In this document: in pieces, positions 17,164 through 25,765 of the stretch
Position numbering within the stretch: the stretch's first letter is position 1
Layout: each line of letters opens with the position of its first letter
NCBI RefSeq assembly: GCF_029229925.1
Contig: NZ_CP107254.1
Span: 682,001-746,000 of the forward strand
Reading direction: 5' to 3'
Length of the DNA: 64,000 bases
From: Halorhabdus sp. BNX81
Lineage (GTDB): Archaea; Halobacteriota; Halobacteria; Halobacteriales; Haloarculaceae
Translations under genes and position numbers: made by a program
The notes under the pieces: model-generated
Databases searched by the model: none
The model's input: the letters and a program-made list of their open reading frames with translations, nothing else
Told to the model about the DNA's origin: nothing

Positions 17164-18390
17164 ATGTCACTGTTCGAACTCCAGCGCGAAGGCGACGTCC
17201 AGGAGCTCATCAGGCTCCTCCGGGAGAGCGACAACGAGGACGTTCGGACGCGTACGGCGTCGATGCTTGGGGAGTTCGACGACCACATGGACCGGCGTGA
17301 CGTCGTGAGCGCGCTCGTCCAGGCTGCCGAATCCGACGATTCGAGCGCGGTGACGGCAGCAGCCGTGGACTCGCTGGACGAACTCGGCCAGGACGCCATC
17401 GAGGCACTCATCGAGTCGATGGCCGGCGTCGACTTCGACGATGAAGGGGCAGACTGGGTTCGTGCGAAGGCCTTCATCAAGGCCCTCGACGCCGAGGTGC
17501 CCGAACTCCGGATGGCAGCCGCAAACGGGCTCGGGCAGTTCGGTGACAGCGACGCGATCGAACCGCTGGTCGGACGGTTTACCGACCCCGACCCCCGGGT
17601 CCGTGCACGGGCCGCCAGAGCGTGCGGATCGATCGGCGACCCCCGGGCCACTGACCCGCTGGAATCACTCCTGACGGACGACGCCGTGGTGGTCCGGCGG
17701 GAAGCTGCCGAGGCGCTCGGCCAGATCGGCAACCGCCAGGCGCTGGGGGCCCTGCTGGACCTCTATGACGACCCCTCCGAGCGTGTCCGACGGATCGCGG
17801 TCAACGCCTTCGGGAATTTCGAAAACGCCACCCCGGTCGACGCGCTGGTCGGGGCGCTCGGCGACGATGCGGCGGTCGTCCGGCGGACGGCCGTCTATTC
17901 GATCATTCAACTCCTCGCGAACGTCCCGACCCAAAAGAGCCACGAGATCCGCGAGACGATCGTCGACCGGCTGAGCGAGACTGACGACGCGAGCGTGGTA
18001 GCTCCGCTGGTCGAAATCTTAGAGGAAGGGACCCAGGACGCCCAGCGCCGGAACACGGCGTGGCTGCTTGGTCGTGTCGTGACCGAACCCGACGAGAGAG
18101 TGCTTGACGCGATCGTGACGGCACTCGATGACGACGATCAGATGACTTCCCAGTTCGCGGCGACGAGTCTGACTGAACTTGACGACGACAGCGTCGAAGA
18201 CCGACTCCTCGACGTCGTCACTGATACTGATCGACCCACTCAGGCTCGGACGCAAGCGATCTTCGCACTCGGCAAGATCGGTGGAGACCGGACGCGCGAG
18301 ACGCTCGACACGCTGCTCGACGAGACCGACGAGGAGGAGATCCGCAAACGGGCGTTCTCGGCCATCTCGAAGCTCGGAGGCCGACTGTGA
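17164..18390 (+). CDS. HEAT/PBS-lyase-type repeat protein of the che cluster
   Basis: 408 residues from ATG at 17164. At least eight helical repeats are visible, with spacing of about 30-32 residues and motifs such as LGQFGDSDAIEPLVGRF, ACGSIGDPRATDPLESLL and LGQIGNRQALGALLDLY. These scaffolds mediate protein-protein contacts. A HEAT_PBS gene (OE2401F) sits beside the two cheF genes in Halobacterium salinarum, and the same neighbourhood is seen here. No enzymatic motif was found. It follows cheR by 1 nt, indicating coupling. I infer a role as an adaptor in taxis signalling. Confidence 0.88.
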   Translation: MSLFELQREGDVQELIRLLRESDNEDVRTRTASMLGEFDDHMDRRDVVSALVQAAESDDSSAVTAAAVDSLDELGQDAIEALIESMAGVDFDDEGADWVRAKAFIKALDAEVPELRMAAANGLGQFGDSDAIEPLVGRFTDPDPRVRARAARACGSIGDPRATDPLESLLTDDAVVVRREAAEALGQIGNRQALGALLDLYDDPSERVRRIAVNAFGNFENATPVDALVGALGDDAAVVRRTAVYSIIQLLANVPTQKSHEIRETIVDRLSETDDASVVAPLVEILEEGTQDAQRRNTAWLLGRVVTEPDERVLDAIVTALDDDDQMTSQFAATSLTELDDDSVEDRLLDVVTDTDRPTQARTQAIFALGKIGGDRTRETLDTLLDETDEEEIRKRAFSAISKLGGRL

Positions 18391-18460
18391 TCGCCTGTCA
18401 AGACGGCCGAGACGTTAATATGGCCGGCACCCAACCACCCGACACGGGTTGTCGACACCG

Positions 18461-19324
18461 ATGAGTGAAGGCGAACGCAAACTCGCCGACAGTCGGGGAA
18501 AGTTCGTCCAGGTAGTCGAGAATGGCCGGAAACTCAACGACGTCGAGTGGATCCCTGGCCGGATTTTGCTGTCGAACAAGCGGCTTGTCCTGGCGAGCAA
18601 CGACGGCAAAAAGACGATCCCGATCGCGGAGATCCGGAGCGTCAAAACCCGACAGAACGTCAACAAGGCCATCGCCAACGTCTCGGGCTACGTCTCGGTC
18701 CAGACTGGCGGTGACGTCTTCTTGCTCTCGCCCGCCGACGAGGAGTCCTTCGCTTCCGCGATCTACAGCGCCCGCCTGGATCAACAGGTCGTCCTCGCGA
18801 AACACCCCGCCGTCAAGGGCGGCGTCGTCCAGGACACGTCCTGGGAGAAAGCCCGCATCAAAGTCTCCGAGGCCTCGGTCGAACTCGCGATCTCCAGCGG
18901 CCAGTTCGTCGAGATCGACCTCGATGACGTCGGGACGATCGAGGAGACCGAGCGGACCGTCCTCGAAAAACAGCGAAACGTCCTCGAAGTCGAACACGCC
19001 ATCGACGGGACGAGCGTCAAGACCTACCTCTCGGGATCCCCGAGCGACTGTTCCATCCTCGCGTCGCTCCTTCGCTCGGGCGATCAACACGTCGACTCGG
19101 ACATCGAACTCACCGACGACGAACGGGAAGTGTTGATGGCGCTTTACTCGGGCGTTTCCCCCTTCGAGATTCCCGACTTCGTGGGTCTCGATGTCGAGGA
19201 CGTCGAGGCCATTTTCGAGCAACTGGCCGAGCACGGCGTCGTCAAGAAAACACGCACCCGCCGGGAAGTCGGACTCAAACCCCGCGGTCGCTCGATCGCC
19301 AGCGACGTCATCGCCGATCAGTGA
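18461..19324 (+). CDS. cheF: CheF-family archaellar switch adaptor (DUF439), copy 1
   Basis: 287 residues from ATG at 18461 (MSEGERKLADSRGKF); a TTG 12 nt upstream is also in frame but weaker. The N-terminal part (GRILLSNKRLVLASNDGKKT) and middle PH-like beta-rich domains match the DUF439/CheF family. The C-terminal winged-helix-like segment (LTDDEREVLMALYSGVSPFE) is also typical. In H. salinarum, CheF proteins connect CheY to the archaellar motor and are needed for switching. It lies downstream of cheR and the HEAT gene. A divergent paralogue lies convergently next to it. Confidence 0.9.
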   Translation: MSEGERKLADSRGKFVQVVENGRKLNDVEWIPGRILLSNKRLVLASNDGKKTIPIAEIRSVKTRQNVNKAIANVSGYVSVQTGGDVFLLSPADEESFASAIYSARLDQQVVLAKHPAVKGGVVQDTSWEKARIKVSEASVELAISSGQFVEIDLDDVGTIEETERTVLEKQRNVLEVEHAIDGTSVKTYLSGSPSDCSILASLLRSGDQHVDSDIELTDDEREVLMALYSGVSPFEIPDFVGLDVEDVEAIFEQLAEHGVVKKTRTRREVGLKPRGRSIASDVIADQ

Positions 19325-19351
19325 CGCCGGTAGCCCGGTCAAACCAGCCCG

Positions 19352-20227
19352 TTACTCGTTGACGTCTTCGAGATGGCGGTTGACGACGACCCGCCCTTTC
19401 GACGTCAGCGCCGGTCCCGCGTCGCCGGTCGTGAGGAGTTGTTTTTCCTCAAGGTCAGTTACCAGCATCGTCACCTCGCTGGCCTCACGGTCGAGGACGT
19501 TCGCCAGCGGAATCCCCTCCATGTCGCCCGTCGAGTAGACGGCGACCAGGAGTTCGATCTCGGGGTCCGAGAGCTCGATATCCTTGAGTTCGCCCATCAG
19601 ATCGGAGTACTCCAGTCGGAGGTAACGTCCGAGGAGGCTGAGCATCCGGGCGGAGGGCATCGCCGCGACGGTCGTAATCGCCTCTCCGTCGGGCATGTGC
19701 CGGACGGCCAGGACGGCACGTTCGGAGCCGGCGATCTCTCTGGTCGAGCGCTCGAACTTTGTGACTTGTGCGAGTGTCACGGTGAAGGAGTCGTTTTGGC
19801 GCTTGAACTGCACGCCCTTCGGCTGCAAGAACAGTTTCGCGGGGACGTACTCGGCATCGGTTACCCGCCCACCGATCTCGGCCGGGTGCTGTACCGTCGA
19901 GTCGGTTCCATTCAGCAGCGCCTTGAACAGCACCGTCGAGAACTTCTCGATCGTCTCGTCGTCCGCCTCGACGACGGCGACGAACCGGCTGTCACTCTTC
20001 TCGAAGGCGATCGTCACCGTCGAGTCGAAGAAGTCACCGAGATCGGGCGGGACGTGCCCCACTGCCACGTCGAAGATCGAAGACAGCGGGATCGTCGTCT
20101 TTGACTCGTCGGCCGCAAGCACCAGCCGCTTCTGACTGAGGAGCACCCGCCCCTTTACCGGCTCCGACCGGGCTGACCGTTCGGAGTTGAACGAGGCGAC
20201 GAAATCCGCGATGACTGATTCCGACAT
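19352..20227 (-). CDS. cheF: CheF-family archaellar switch adaptor (DUF439), copy 2
   Basis: 291 residues. It has the same layout as copy 1: VKGRVLLSQKRLVLAADESKT near the N-terminus, a middle domain with PAKLFLQPKGVQFKRQ, and a C-terminal LSDPEIELLVAVYSTGDMEGIPLANVLDREA helix-turn-helix-like part. It is convergent with copy 1, separated by 27 bp. This matches the opposed OE2402F/OE2404R arrangement in Halobacterium, in which both are DUF439 proteins. I infer that the two copies have non-identical roles at the motor. Confidence 0.88.
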   Translation of the reverse strand: MSESVIADFVASFNSERSARSEPVKGRVLLSQKRLVLAADESKTTIPLSSIFDVAVGHVPPDLGDFFDSTVTIAFEKSDSRFVAVVEADDETIEKFSTVLFKALLNGTDSTVQHPAEIGGRVTDAEYVPAKLFLQPKGVQFKRQNDSFTVTLAQVTKFERSTREIAGSERAVLAVRHMPDGEAITTVAAMPSARMLSLLGRYLRLEYSDLMGELKDIELSDPEIELLVAVYSTGDMEGIPLANVLDREASEVTMLVTDLEEKQLLTTGDAGPALTSKGRVVVNRHLEDVNE

Positions 20228-20370
20228 GGATTCTCGTCTATCTACGCCTCGATAGGATTGGCCAACTATTGAGCGTTACGTGCGAATATCAATCGAGAGA
20301 ATGCAACGCGTCGCCGGTCCGGTGGTCCGGACGGCACACTGGTCTCCCGACGATTCCGTCGGTCCGACTG

Positions 20371-20754
20371 TTACTCCGCGGTGAGCAACTCGCTGACGTC
20401 CCCGTCGCCGTGCTCGACGATCGTCGCGTTGACCTGCCTGACTGCGTCGCTGATCTCCCGCCCGCGAACGGTAACGCGTTTGCGTTCGCCGTCGCGCTCG
20501 GGGTTGAAACCGGTTCCACCTTCGAGCAGGATGGACTTGAGGTTCGGCCCGAGCACGTCTTCCCGAAGCGGACGGCCGGCGTCGTCGGAGCCGCCGGTCA
20601 CCTCGAGGGTGAACCCGTCGAGACCGATCGCGCTTCCCTCGACCTCGTCGCCGAGTTCTCGACCCACGAAGCGGTTCGCGTCCTGTCCGTCAATGTCGAC
20701 CTGATAGGTTTCGCCCGTGTCCGGATCGGCCACGGCGACAGTGAACTCAACCAT
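20371..20754 (-). CDS. rps6e: 30S ribosomal protein S6e
   Basis: 127 residues. The family core is visible: [37 protein letters not shown], and a central [20 protein letters not shown]. Archaeal S6e lacks the long eukaryotic phosphorylated tail, and the length fits. It is a small-subunit ribosomal protein. It lies as a single minus-strand gene between cheF and a membrane protein gene, with a 143-bp gap to cheF that holds no gene. Confidence 0.94.
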   Translation of the reverse strand: MVEFTVAVADPDTGETYQVDIDGQDANRFVGRELGDEVEGSAIGLDGFTLEVTGGSDDAGRPLREDVLGPNLKSILLEGGTGFNPERDGERKRVTVRGREISDAVRQVNATIVEHGDGDVSELLTAE

Positions 20755-20842
20755 ACCCGAATCAAACCGGCCGCGCTAAAAAAGCCCGTCGGAACGCGGC
20801 GGTTGCCGGCCGGGACGGCTCTCGATGTCGTCTCCGGGCGCC

Positions 20843-21322
20843 TCACCAGGGTGCGACCAGCGCGCCGGCGTCGACGAACAGCGCCACGGCGACGACTGAC
20901 GCCGCGAGGAAGAACGGACGCGCGTCGGCAGCGGGCGTGCGGACCTTCCGTTCGTCCGTCCCGTCGGCGAGTCGCGCGGCACCGATCTCCGAGAGGGCTG
21001 CGAGGGCGAGCCACAGCACGACCATGCCGACCACGAGGTGGCCCCGCGTCGTGCTGAACAGGGAATCCATGTATCCGTTGGCCGCCTGGTGACCGCCGGT
21101 CAACAGCGTCACGACCGCGCTCGCACGCGCGATCCGCTTGAACTGCGTGGTGAATCGCGACAGCGGTTCGCTATCGAGAGCCCCCTCCCTGGCCGCCGGC
21201 AGGACGGCAATAGTCATGAAGACGACGCTCCCCGTCCACACCGCAGCGAACAGCAGGTGGACGCTGCTTACGGCCACGTCTGCGAGTGTCATGGGCAAGC
21301 CAACGGCCCCGACCCCCATCAA
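20843..21322 (-). CDS. CopD-like four-helix membrane protein
   Basis: 159 residues, or 149 from the ATG at 21292 (MTLADVAVSSVHLLF), which may be the true start. Four predicted helices are present. The first (ADVAVSSVHLLFAAVWTGSVVFMT) and the His-containing second and third helices (LLTGGHQAANGY, RGHLVVGMVVLWLA) resemble the CopD/DUF2269 superfamily of haem- or copper-associated membrane proteins. The conserved His residues could bind a metal or haem. The substrate is unknown. It stands alone, with no copper chaperone nearby. Confidence 0.7.
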   Translation of the reverse strand: MMGVGAVGLPMTLADVAVSSVHLLFAAVWTGSVVFMTIAVLPAAREGALDSEPLSRFTTQFKRIARASAVVTLLTGGHQAANGYMDSLFSTTRGHLVVGMVVLWLALAALSEIGAARLADGTDERKVRTPAADARPFFLAASVVAVALFVDAGALVAPW

Positions 21323-21382
21323 AACACGGAATCAACACCGTCGACGCTCCTCGAAACACGGGATCGGGACTGAGGTTCCCCC

Positions 21383-22021
21383 TCAAAATACGGGATCGGC
21401 TTCGGTGTCGGAATCGTCGATCTCCCCGAGTTCGAGTTGATCCAGCAGGTTGACGAACGACCCCGGATCGGGGATCAGAAACAGCCTGATCTTGAACGCC
21501 TCGTCACGGTCGGTCACGTCCACGAGGCTGTCGAGGACGATCGACAACGAGTCCACCCGAACGTGAGAGAGGGCGTCCTCGGCGATCTCTTCGCCCCCGG
21601 TGAACCGGAGCGTCGGCGTCCCCATGTCGATGGTCGTCCCCAGCGTGTTGGCGATCCCGTCGATGAAGCCCGACGTGAGGATGTTACAGACTTCCTGGAG
21701 TGCGCTCTCCTGTAACTGGTTGAACTCCTCGTCGACGGTCGTCCCGGTGAGTAACTCGGCCATTTCACGGCCTGTCTCCTCGTAAAACGTAAGCAAGAAG
21801 ACCCCGTACGGCGGCTCGTTGAGACGGATGCTGGCGCTGTAGATCGGATCGGTTCCGATCTCCCGGGCGATATCCGGTGGTTCGACGAACGCCAGACTCT
21901 TGATCTCGACCGTCGAGTCGACGCCGGCCAGCGATCCGAGCGAGGTGGCCGCGTTCTCCGCGCCGGCCTTGATCAGCTGGTTGATGACCCGCAATTTCCT
22001 GATGTCGATGAGCAGCGGCAT
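21383..22021 (-). CDS. CheC-like protein (single domain)
   Basis: 212 residues from ATG at 22021 (MPLLIDIRKLRVINQL); a GTG at 22039 is also in frame. The single CheC domain contains LQEVCNILTSGFIDGIANTLG, which keeps Glu, Asn and the helix pattern but replaces the canonical LGNI with VCNI. The second conserved segment (PTLRFTGGEEIAEDAL) is present. It probably acts on CheY-P, or is one of the non-catalytic CheC paralogues known in haloarchaea. It is separated from the main che cluster by rps6e and a membrane protein gene. Confidence 0.85.
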   Translation of the reverse strand: MPLLIDIRKLRVINQLIKAGAENAATSLGSLAGVDSTVEIKSLAFVEPPDIAREIGTDPIYSASIRLNEPPYGVFLLTFYEETGREMAELLTGTTVDEEFNQLQESALQEVCNILTSGFIDGIANTLGTTIDMGTPTLRFTGGEEIAEDALSHVRVDSLSIVLDSLVDVTDRDEAFKIRLFLIPDPGSFVNLLDQLELGEIDDSDTEADPVF

Positions 22022-22127
22022 CTGGTCGGTCCTACCCACACCGAACCGACACTTAGTGATTGTGTCTGACGGGACTCGGTGCTCGGATTTTTTTGTCTGG
22101 GGGGTCTATCTCCTCACGTTGATATCA

Positions 22128-23171
22128 ATGGATTCCGGACCACCCCCTGACCTTGAGTGGTGTTACGAGGCTGTACAGGGGGTCTCTCGTACGTTTGCGC
22201 TGACCGTCGAGGCACTCGACGAGCCGATGGCATCCCAGATCGGGCTCGGGTATCTGCTCTGTCGCGTCGCCGATACCGTCGAAGATGCCGGCCATATCCC
22301 GCCTGATGAGCAGGTGTCGCTGCTCGCCACGTACGATGCCGCGCTCGATCCCGACAGCCCTGAAACGATGGTCGATTTCAGGGCCGCTGTCGATCCGTGG
22401 CTCCCGGAACCGGAACGCTCGGCGGACTGGACGGTCGTCGCGCGCGCACCGACGGTGTGGACCACGTTCGCCGATCAACCGATGGATGTCCAGGCGGCGA
22501 TCGTCCCGCCCGTCAGGGAGATGGTCGACGGAATGGCGGATTTTCTCTCTCGACATGCCGACACCGGCGGGCTCCGACTTTCGGACTACGCGGAACTCGA
22601 TCGGTACTGTCACTACGCCGCCGGGACTGTCGGGACCCTTATCACAAACCTTCTCACACGCGATGGGGTCTCACCTGACCGGACCGAAGCGCTGTACGAC
22701 ACTGCTGGATCGTTCGCTCGGCTCCTCCAACTCGTCAACGTCGCCAAGGACGTCCACGCGGACTTCGAGGAGGAGAACAACGTCTACTTGCCGGCGACGT
22801 GGCTGGCCGCGGAGGGCGTCGACCAGGAACACGTCCTTGCAGAGCGCAACCGCGATTCGGTTGCCCGGGTGGTCGAACGCACGGCCACGCGCGCCCGCTC
22901 GTTTCTGGATGACGCCCAGTCCTATCTCGAAACGATGCCGCTTTCTCACGGTAATACGCTCGCCGCCTGGTCGGTCCCGTACCTGCTGAGCGTCGGGACG
23001 CTCCGGGAACTCGAAAACCGACCGGGCGACGCGCTTACCGAATCGGGCGTCAAAGTCGATCGCGAGGAGGTATTCGCCGTAATGGCCGTTGCGAGCGACA
23101 CCGACCATGAAAAACTCGGTGACCTCCGTTCCTCGATCGCGCGGGAACCATATCATCTCGTCGTCGAGTGA
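22128..23171 (+). CDS. Squalene/phytoene synthase family (farnesyl-diphosphate farnesyltransferase)
   Basis: 347 residues from ATG at 22128; the longer ORF upstream overlaps the cheC-like gene antisense and is unlikely. The first Asp-rich motif is DTVED (YLLCRVADTVEDAGHI). The second is in LQLVNVAKDVHADFEEENNVYLP. Both bind the diphosphate-magnesium of the prenyl substrate. The NVAKDVHAD form and the C-terminal hydrophobic helix SVPYLLSVGTL favour squalene synthase over phytoene synthase. Haloarchaeal squalenes are membrane lipids. It is a lone gene with a T-rich stretch about 40 nt before the ATG. Confidence 0.88.
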   Translation: MDSGPPPDLEWCYEAVQGVSRTFALTVEALDEPMASQIGLGYLLCRVADTVEDAGHIPPDEQVSLLATYDAALDPDSPETMVDFRAAVDPWLPEPERSADWTVVARAPTVWTTFADQPMDVQAAIVPPVREMVDGMADFLSRHADTGGLRLSDYAELDRYCHYAAGTVGTLITNLLTRDGVSPDRTEALYDTAGSFARLLQLVNVAKDVHADFEEENNVYLPATWLAAEGVDQEHVLAERNRDSVARVVERTATRARSFLDDAQSYLETMPLSHGNTLAAWSVPYLLSVGTLRELENRPGDALTESGVKVDREEVFAVMAVASDTDHEKLGDLRSSIAREPYHLVVE

Positions 23172-23204
23172 TTGCGCTCGTTTGCCGACTGGCTCCGGTA
23201 TGTC

Positions 23205-24383
23205 CTATCCGTCGATCGCAACTGAAAGCGCTTGCTCCAGGTCGGCTCGCAGGTCCCCGACCCCTTCGAGACCGACGCTGAGTCGAACGAGGCCGTCAGT
23301 GATGCCGTTTCGGCGTCGTTCCGCCGCCGGGACCGCGGCGTGAGTCATCGACGCCGGGTGTTCGATCAAGCTCTCGACACCCCCCAGACTCTCGGCCAGC
23401 GTGCATACGTCCGTGTTCGAGACGAACGTCTCGACCGCTTGCAGTGGCGCGTCGAGGTCGAAACTCACCATCCCACCGTAGTCATCCATCTGTCGCGTGG
23501 CAACGTCGTGGTGGGGATGTGTGGCGAGGCCCGGATAGTGGACTGTTTCGACGGCCGGTTGCTCGGCGAGCCACGATGCCAGCCCCATGGCTGTCTCGGA
23601 GTGGCGGTCCATCCGGACGGGGAGGGTTTTGATCCCGCGGAGGACGAGGAAACACGCGAAGGGGTCCGGCGTCGCCCCGACGCTGTTCTGGTAGAAGCCC
23701 AGTCGCTCGTCCAGTTCGGCGTCGTCGGTGACCAGTGCGCCGCCGACGACGTCGGAGTGACCACCGAGGTATTTCGTCAGCGAGTGCGCCACGATGTCCC
23801 CGCCGTGCTCGATCGGCCGCTGGAGATACGGCGTCGCGAACGTATTGTCGACCGCGAGCAGCGCGTCGTTCGCGTGGGTGACGCGTGCGACGGCCTCGAT
23901 ATCCAGCACTCGTAGAAGCGGGTTCGTCGGCGTCTCGATCCAGACGAGTTCGGTCGTGGGTCGCATCGCCGCATCCAACTCGTCGGGGTCGGTCGCGTCG
24001 ACGAATGAGAATTCGAGGTCGTAGTCCTCGTAGACCTGTGTGAACAGCCGGTGGGTCCCGCCGTAGACGTCCTGGCCGACGACGACGTGGTCGCCGGCTT
24101 CGAGCAGGTTCAGGACCGTATTGATCGCGGCCATTCCGCTCGCGAACGCCCGCCCATGAGAGCCGCCTTCGAGGCTGGCAAGGTTGTCCTCCAGGGCCGT
24201 CCGGGTCGGATTCCCCGTCCGGGAGTACTCGTAGCCGCGGTCCTGGCCGGGGGCGTCCTGGGCGAACGTCGATGAGGCGTAGATCGGCGGCATGATCGCA
24301 CCCGTTTCGGCGTCGGGCTCCCACCCGGCATGGATCGCCCGCGTCTCGAACACCGTCGGCTCGCTGTCACTCTCGTCGATCAT
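23205..24383 (-). CDS. PLP-dependent cystathionine gamma-synthase/lyase family enzyme
   Basis: 392 residues from ATG at 24383, overlapping the cysK stop (ATGA). It is a Cys/Met-metabolism PLP enzyme with YEYSRTGNPTR near the N-terminus, phosphate-binding GMAAINTVL, WIETPTNPLL, VDNTFATPYLQRP and the PLP lysine K204 in HSLTKYLGGHSDVVGG. SLGGVESLIEHPASMTH near the C-terminus is typical of the gamma-synthase/gamma-lyase group. Paired with cysK it would serve transsulfuration between cysteine and homocysteine. Synthase versus lyase cannot be decided from sequence alone. Confidence 0.9.
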   Translation of the reverse strand: MIDESDSEPTVFETRAIHAGWEPDAETGAIMPPIYASSTFAQDAPGQDRGYEYSRTGNPTRTALEDNLASLEGGSHGRAFASGMAAINTVLNLLEAGDHVVVGQDVYGGTHRLFTQVYEDYDLEFSFVDATDPDELDAAMRPTTELVWIETPTNPLLRVLDIEAVARVTHANDALLAVDNTFATPYLQRPIEHGGDIVAHSLTKYLGGHSDVVGGALVTDDAELDERLGFYQNSVGATPDPFACFLVLRGIKTLPVRMDRHSETAMGLASWLAEQPAVETVHYPGLATHPHHDVATRQMDDYGGMVSFDLDAPLQAVETFVSNTDVCTLAESLGGVESLIEHPASMTHAAVPAAERRRNGITDGLVRLSVGLEGVGDLRADLEQALSVAIDG

Positions 24384-25363
24384 TCCTTTCCCTCCCACTC
24401 GTCGAACGCCCCATAGATGTTCTTCGAGAGATATCGCTCGCTCCCGTCCGGGAAGACCGTCACGACGGTGTCATGGGGCGCGTCCCGGTCGCCCGCCGCA
24501 ATCTCTCTGGCCACCCGCCGGGCGGCCACACTTGCTGCCCCGGAACTGGATCCCACGAGGTGGCCCTCCTCGGCGGCGAGGCGCTGTACTTCGGCGTGGG
24601 CTTCCCGATCCCCGACCGTCAGGAAGTCGTCGATCTCGTCGGACTCCAGCAGCTCCGTGACTCCGGGGTCGTGTGTCCCGATCCCCTCCGTCTTGTAGGG
24701 TTCCTCCTCGCGCGGCTTCCCGACCAGTGTGCCGAACGTCGACCCCGCCGGTTCGACGGCGACGACGTGGACGTCCGGGACCGCCTCCCGGACGGCCCGG
24801 GCGATCCCCGTCAGGGTCCCACCCGAGCCCACGCCGACGACGATCGCCCCGACCTCGCCGTCGAGGGCCTCGAGGATCTCCGGCCCGGTCGTCCGGTAGT
24901 GGGCCTCGACGTTCAGCGGCGTCGAAAACTGTTGGGGGACGGTAGCGTCGTCTCTGCCTTCGGCGATCTCGTGTGCGCGCTCGATCGCGCCGTCCATCCC
25001 GCCCTCGCCCGGCACGTGGATGATCTCGCCGCCGAGGGCGGCCATCAACCGTTCCTTCTCCGGGCTGAAGCCCTCCGGAACGACGAAGATCGCGTCAAGG
25101 TCGTGTCGGCCGGCCGCGATCGCCATTCCGATGCCGGTGTTGCCGGCCGTCGGCTCGACGATCGTCCCGCCTGGCGAGACCGCCCCGCGCTCCAGCAATT
25201 GTTCGACGATGTGCTTGCCGATCCGGTCCTTGACGCTGCCGCCCGGGTTGAACGTCTCCACCTTCGCGTATATCTCCGCCCCGTCGACGCTGTCGAGTTC
25301 GACAAGGGGTGTTCGGTCGATCGTTTCGAGTACGGATGTCGCAGGTTCGTGATGTGTCGTCAT
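24380..25363 (-). CDS. cysK: Cysteine synthase family enzyme CysK (PLP)
   Basis: 327 residues. PLP lysine K45 lies in NPGGSVKDRIG. The substrate-binding EPTAGNTGIGMA and phosphate loop GVGSGGTLTGIAR are present, as is the C-terminal SSSGAA loop. It makes cysteine from O-acetylserine (or O-phosphoserine) and sulfide, or cystathionine if it is of the CBS type. The gene starts 55 nt after a 52-codon ORF rich in terminal Cys codons and overlaps the downstream transsulfuration gene. No Shine-Dalgarno is visible in front of the ATG. Confidence 0.9.
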   Translation of the reverse strand: MTTHHEPATSVLETIDRTPLVELDSVDGAEIYAKVETFNPGGSVKDRIGKHIVEQLLERGAVSPGGTIVEPTAGNTGIGMAIAAGRHDLDAIFVVPEGFSPEKERLMAALGGEIIHVPGEGGMDGAIERAHEIAEGRDDATVPQQFSTPLNVEAHYRTTGPEILEALDGEVGAIVVGVGSGGTLTGIARAVREAVPDVHVVAVEPAGSTFGTLVGKPREEEPYKTEGIGTHDPGVTELLESDEIDDFLTVGDREAHAEVQRLAAEEGHLVGSSSGAASVAARRVAREIAAGDRDAPHDTVVTVFPDGSERYLSKNIYGAFDEWEGKE

Positions 25364-25418
25364 GTCTCTGGGCTGTGTTGCATTCGTCTGTCACCGATGC
25401 GAGCCGCCACGCAGCGTA

Positions 25419-25577
25419 TCAACAACAGCGACAACAGCCAAGAGACGGTGAGAAGGAGCGTTGATCGTGAACCCGTGCCCGTCGGCGTGCCCGCGGCTGT
25501 CGGTGGGGCACCATCGGTTGATCCCAGTCACGCCGCCTGCTTGAGGTGGCGCCCGGAATCGAATGGGTTCGACCCAT
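25419..25577 (-). CDS. Candidate Cys-rich leader peptide upstream of cysK
   Basis: 52 codons from ATG at 25577, ending SLGCCRCC then TGA. Four of the last five codons are Cys (TGT). A TATA-like CATAAA at 25605-25600 puts the transcription start on the A of the ATG, so a leaderless message is predicted. The stop is 55 nt before the cysK ATG. The Cys codon run can base-pair with CAACACAG about 10 nt upstream of cysK (8 bp with one bulge), and GGCTGT can pair with ACAGCC there. The peptide is Arg-rich and its codon use is weak, unlike a stable haloarchaeal protein. A cysteine-responsive regulatory leader is inferred. Confidence 0.45.
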   Translation of the reverse strand: MGRTHSIPGATSSRRRDWDQPMVPHRQPRARRRARVHDQRSFSPSLGCCRCC

Positions 25578-25599
25578 ACTGACGAAAATGTGTGGGCGC

Positions 25600-25605
25600 T
25601 TTATG
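25600..25605 (-). promoter_or_regulatory. TATA-like box for the cysK leader transcript
   Basis: CATAAA on the minus strand, centred 25-26 nt before the ATG at 25577. The spacing matches archaeal promoters that produce leaderless mRNAs. Confidence 0.45.
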
Positions 25606-25765
25606 CCGCTTTCTGTTTGAGATCGCCGAAGAGGTCCGCGTCCTGACTCGAACGAGCCGAACTCGCTTCTCGACCGGCCCACTGTATTTGCTATAGCGTA
25701 ATATGATTTATGCGGTGGCAGACAGACAGCTCACTGGCGAGATATTCGTCGGTCATCCGCGGATT

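Larger units (their letters stand above)
25364..25765. other. Leader region of the cysK operon and gap to the DHH gene
   Basis: 402 bp without a conventional gene. It contains a candidate leaderless Cys-rich leader ORF (25419-25577) with its TATA box. It also contains T-rich and AT-rich sequence near 25690-25710, which is 3' of the DHH gene. A palindrome-like GGGTTCGACCC near 25565-25575 resembles part of a tRNA T-arm, but no cloverleaf could be built. Confidence 0.5.

Noticed and set aside
25535-25580. Possible tRNA gene with a GGGTTCGACCC T-arm
   Set aside because: No acceptor stem, D-arm or anticodon arm could be folded on either strand. The match is short and partly palindromic.
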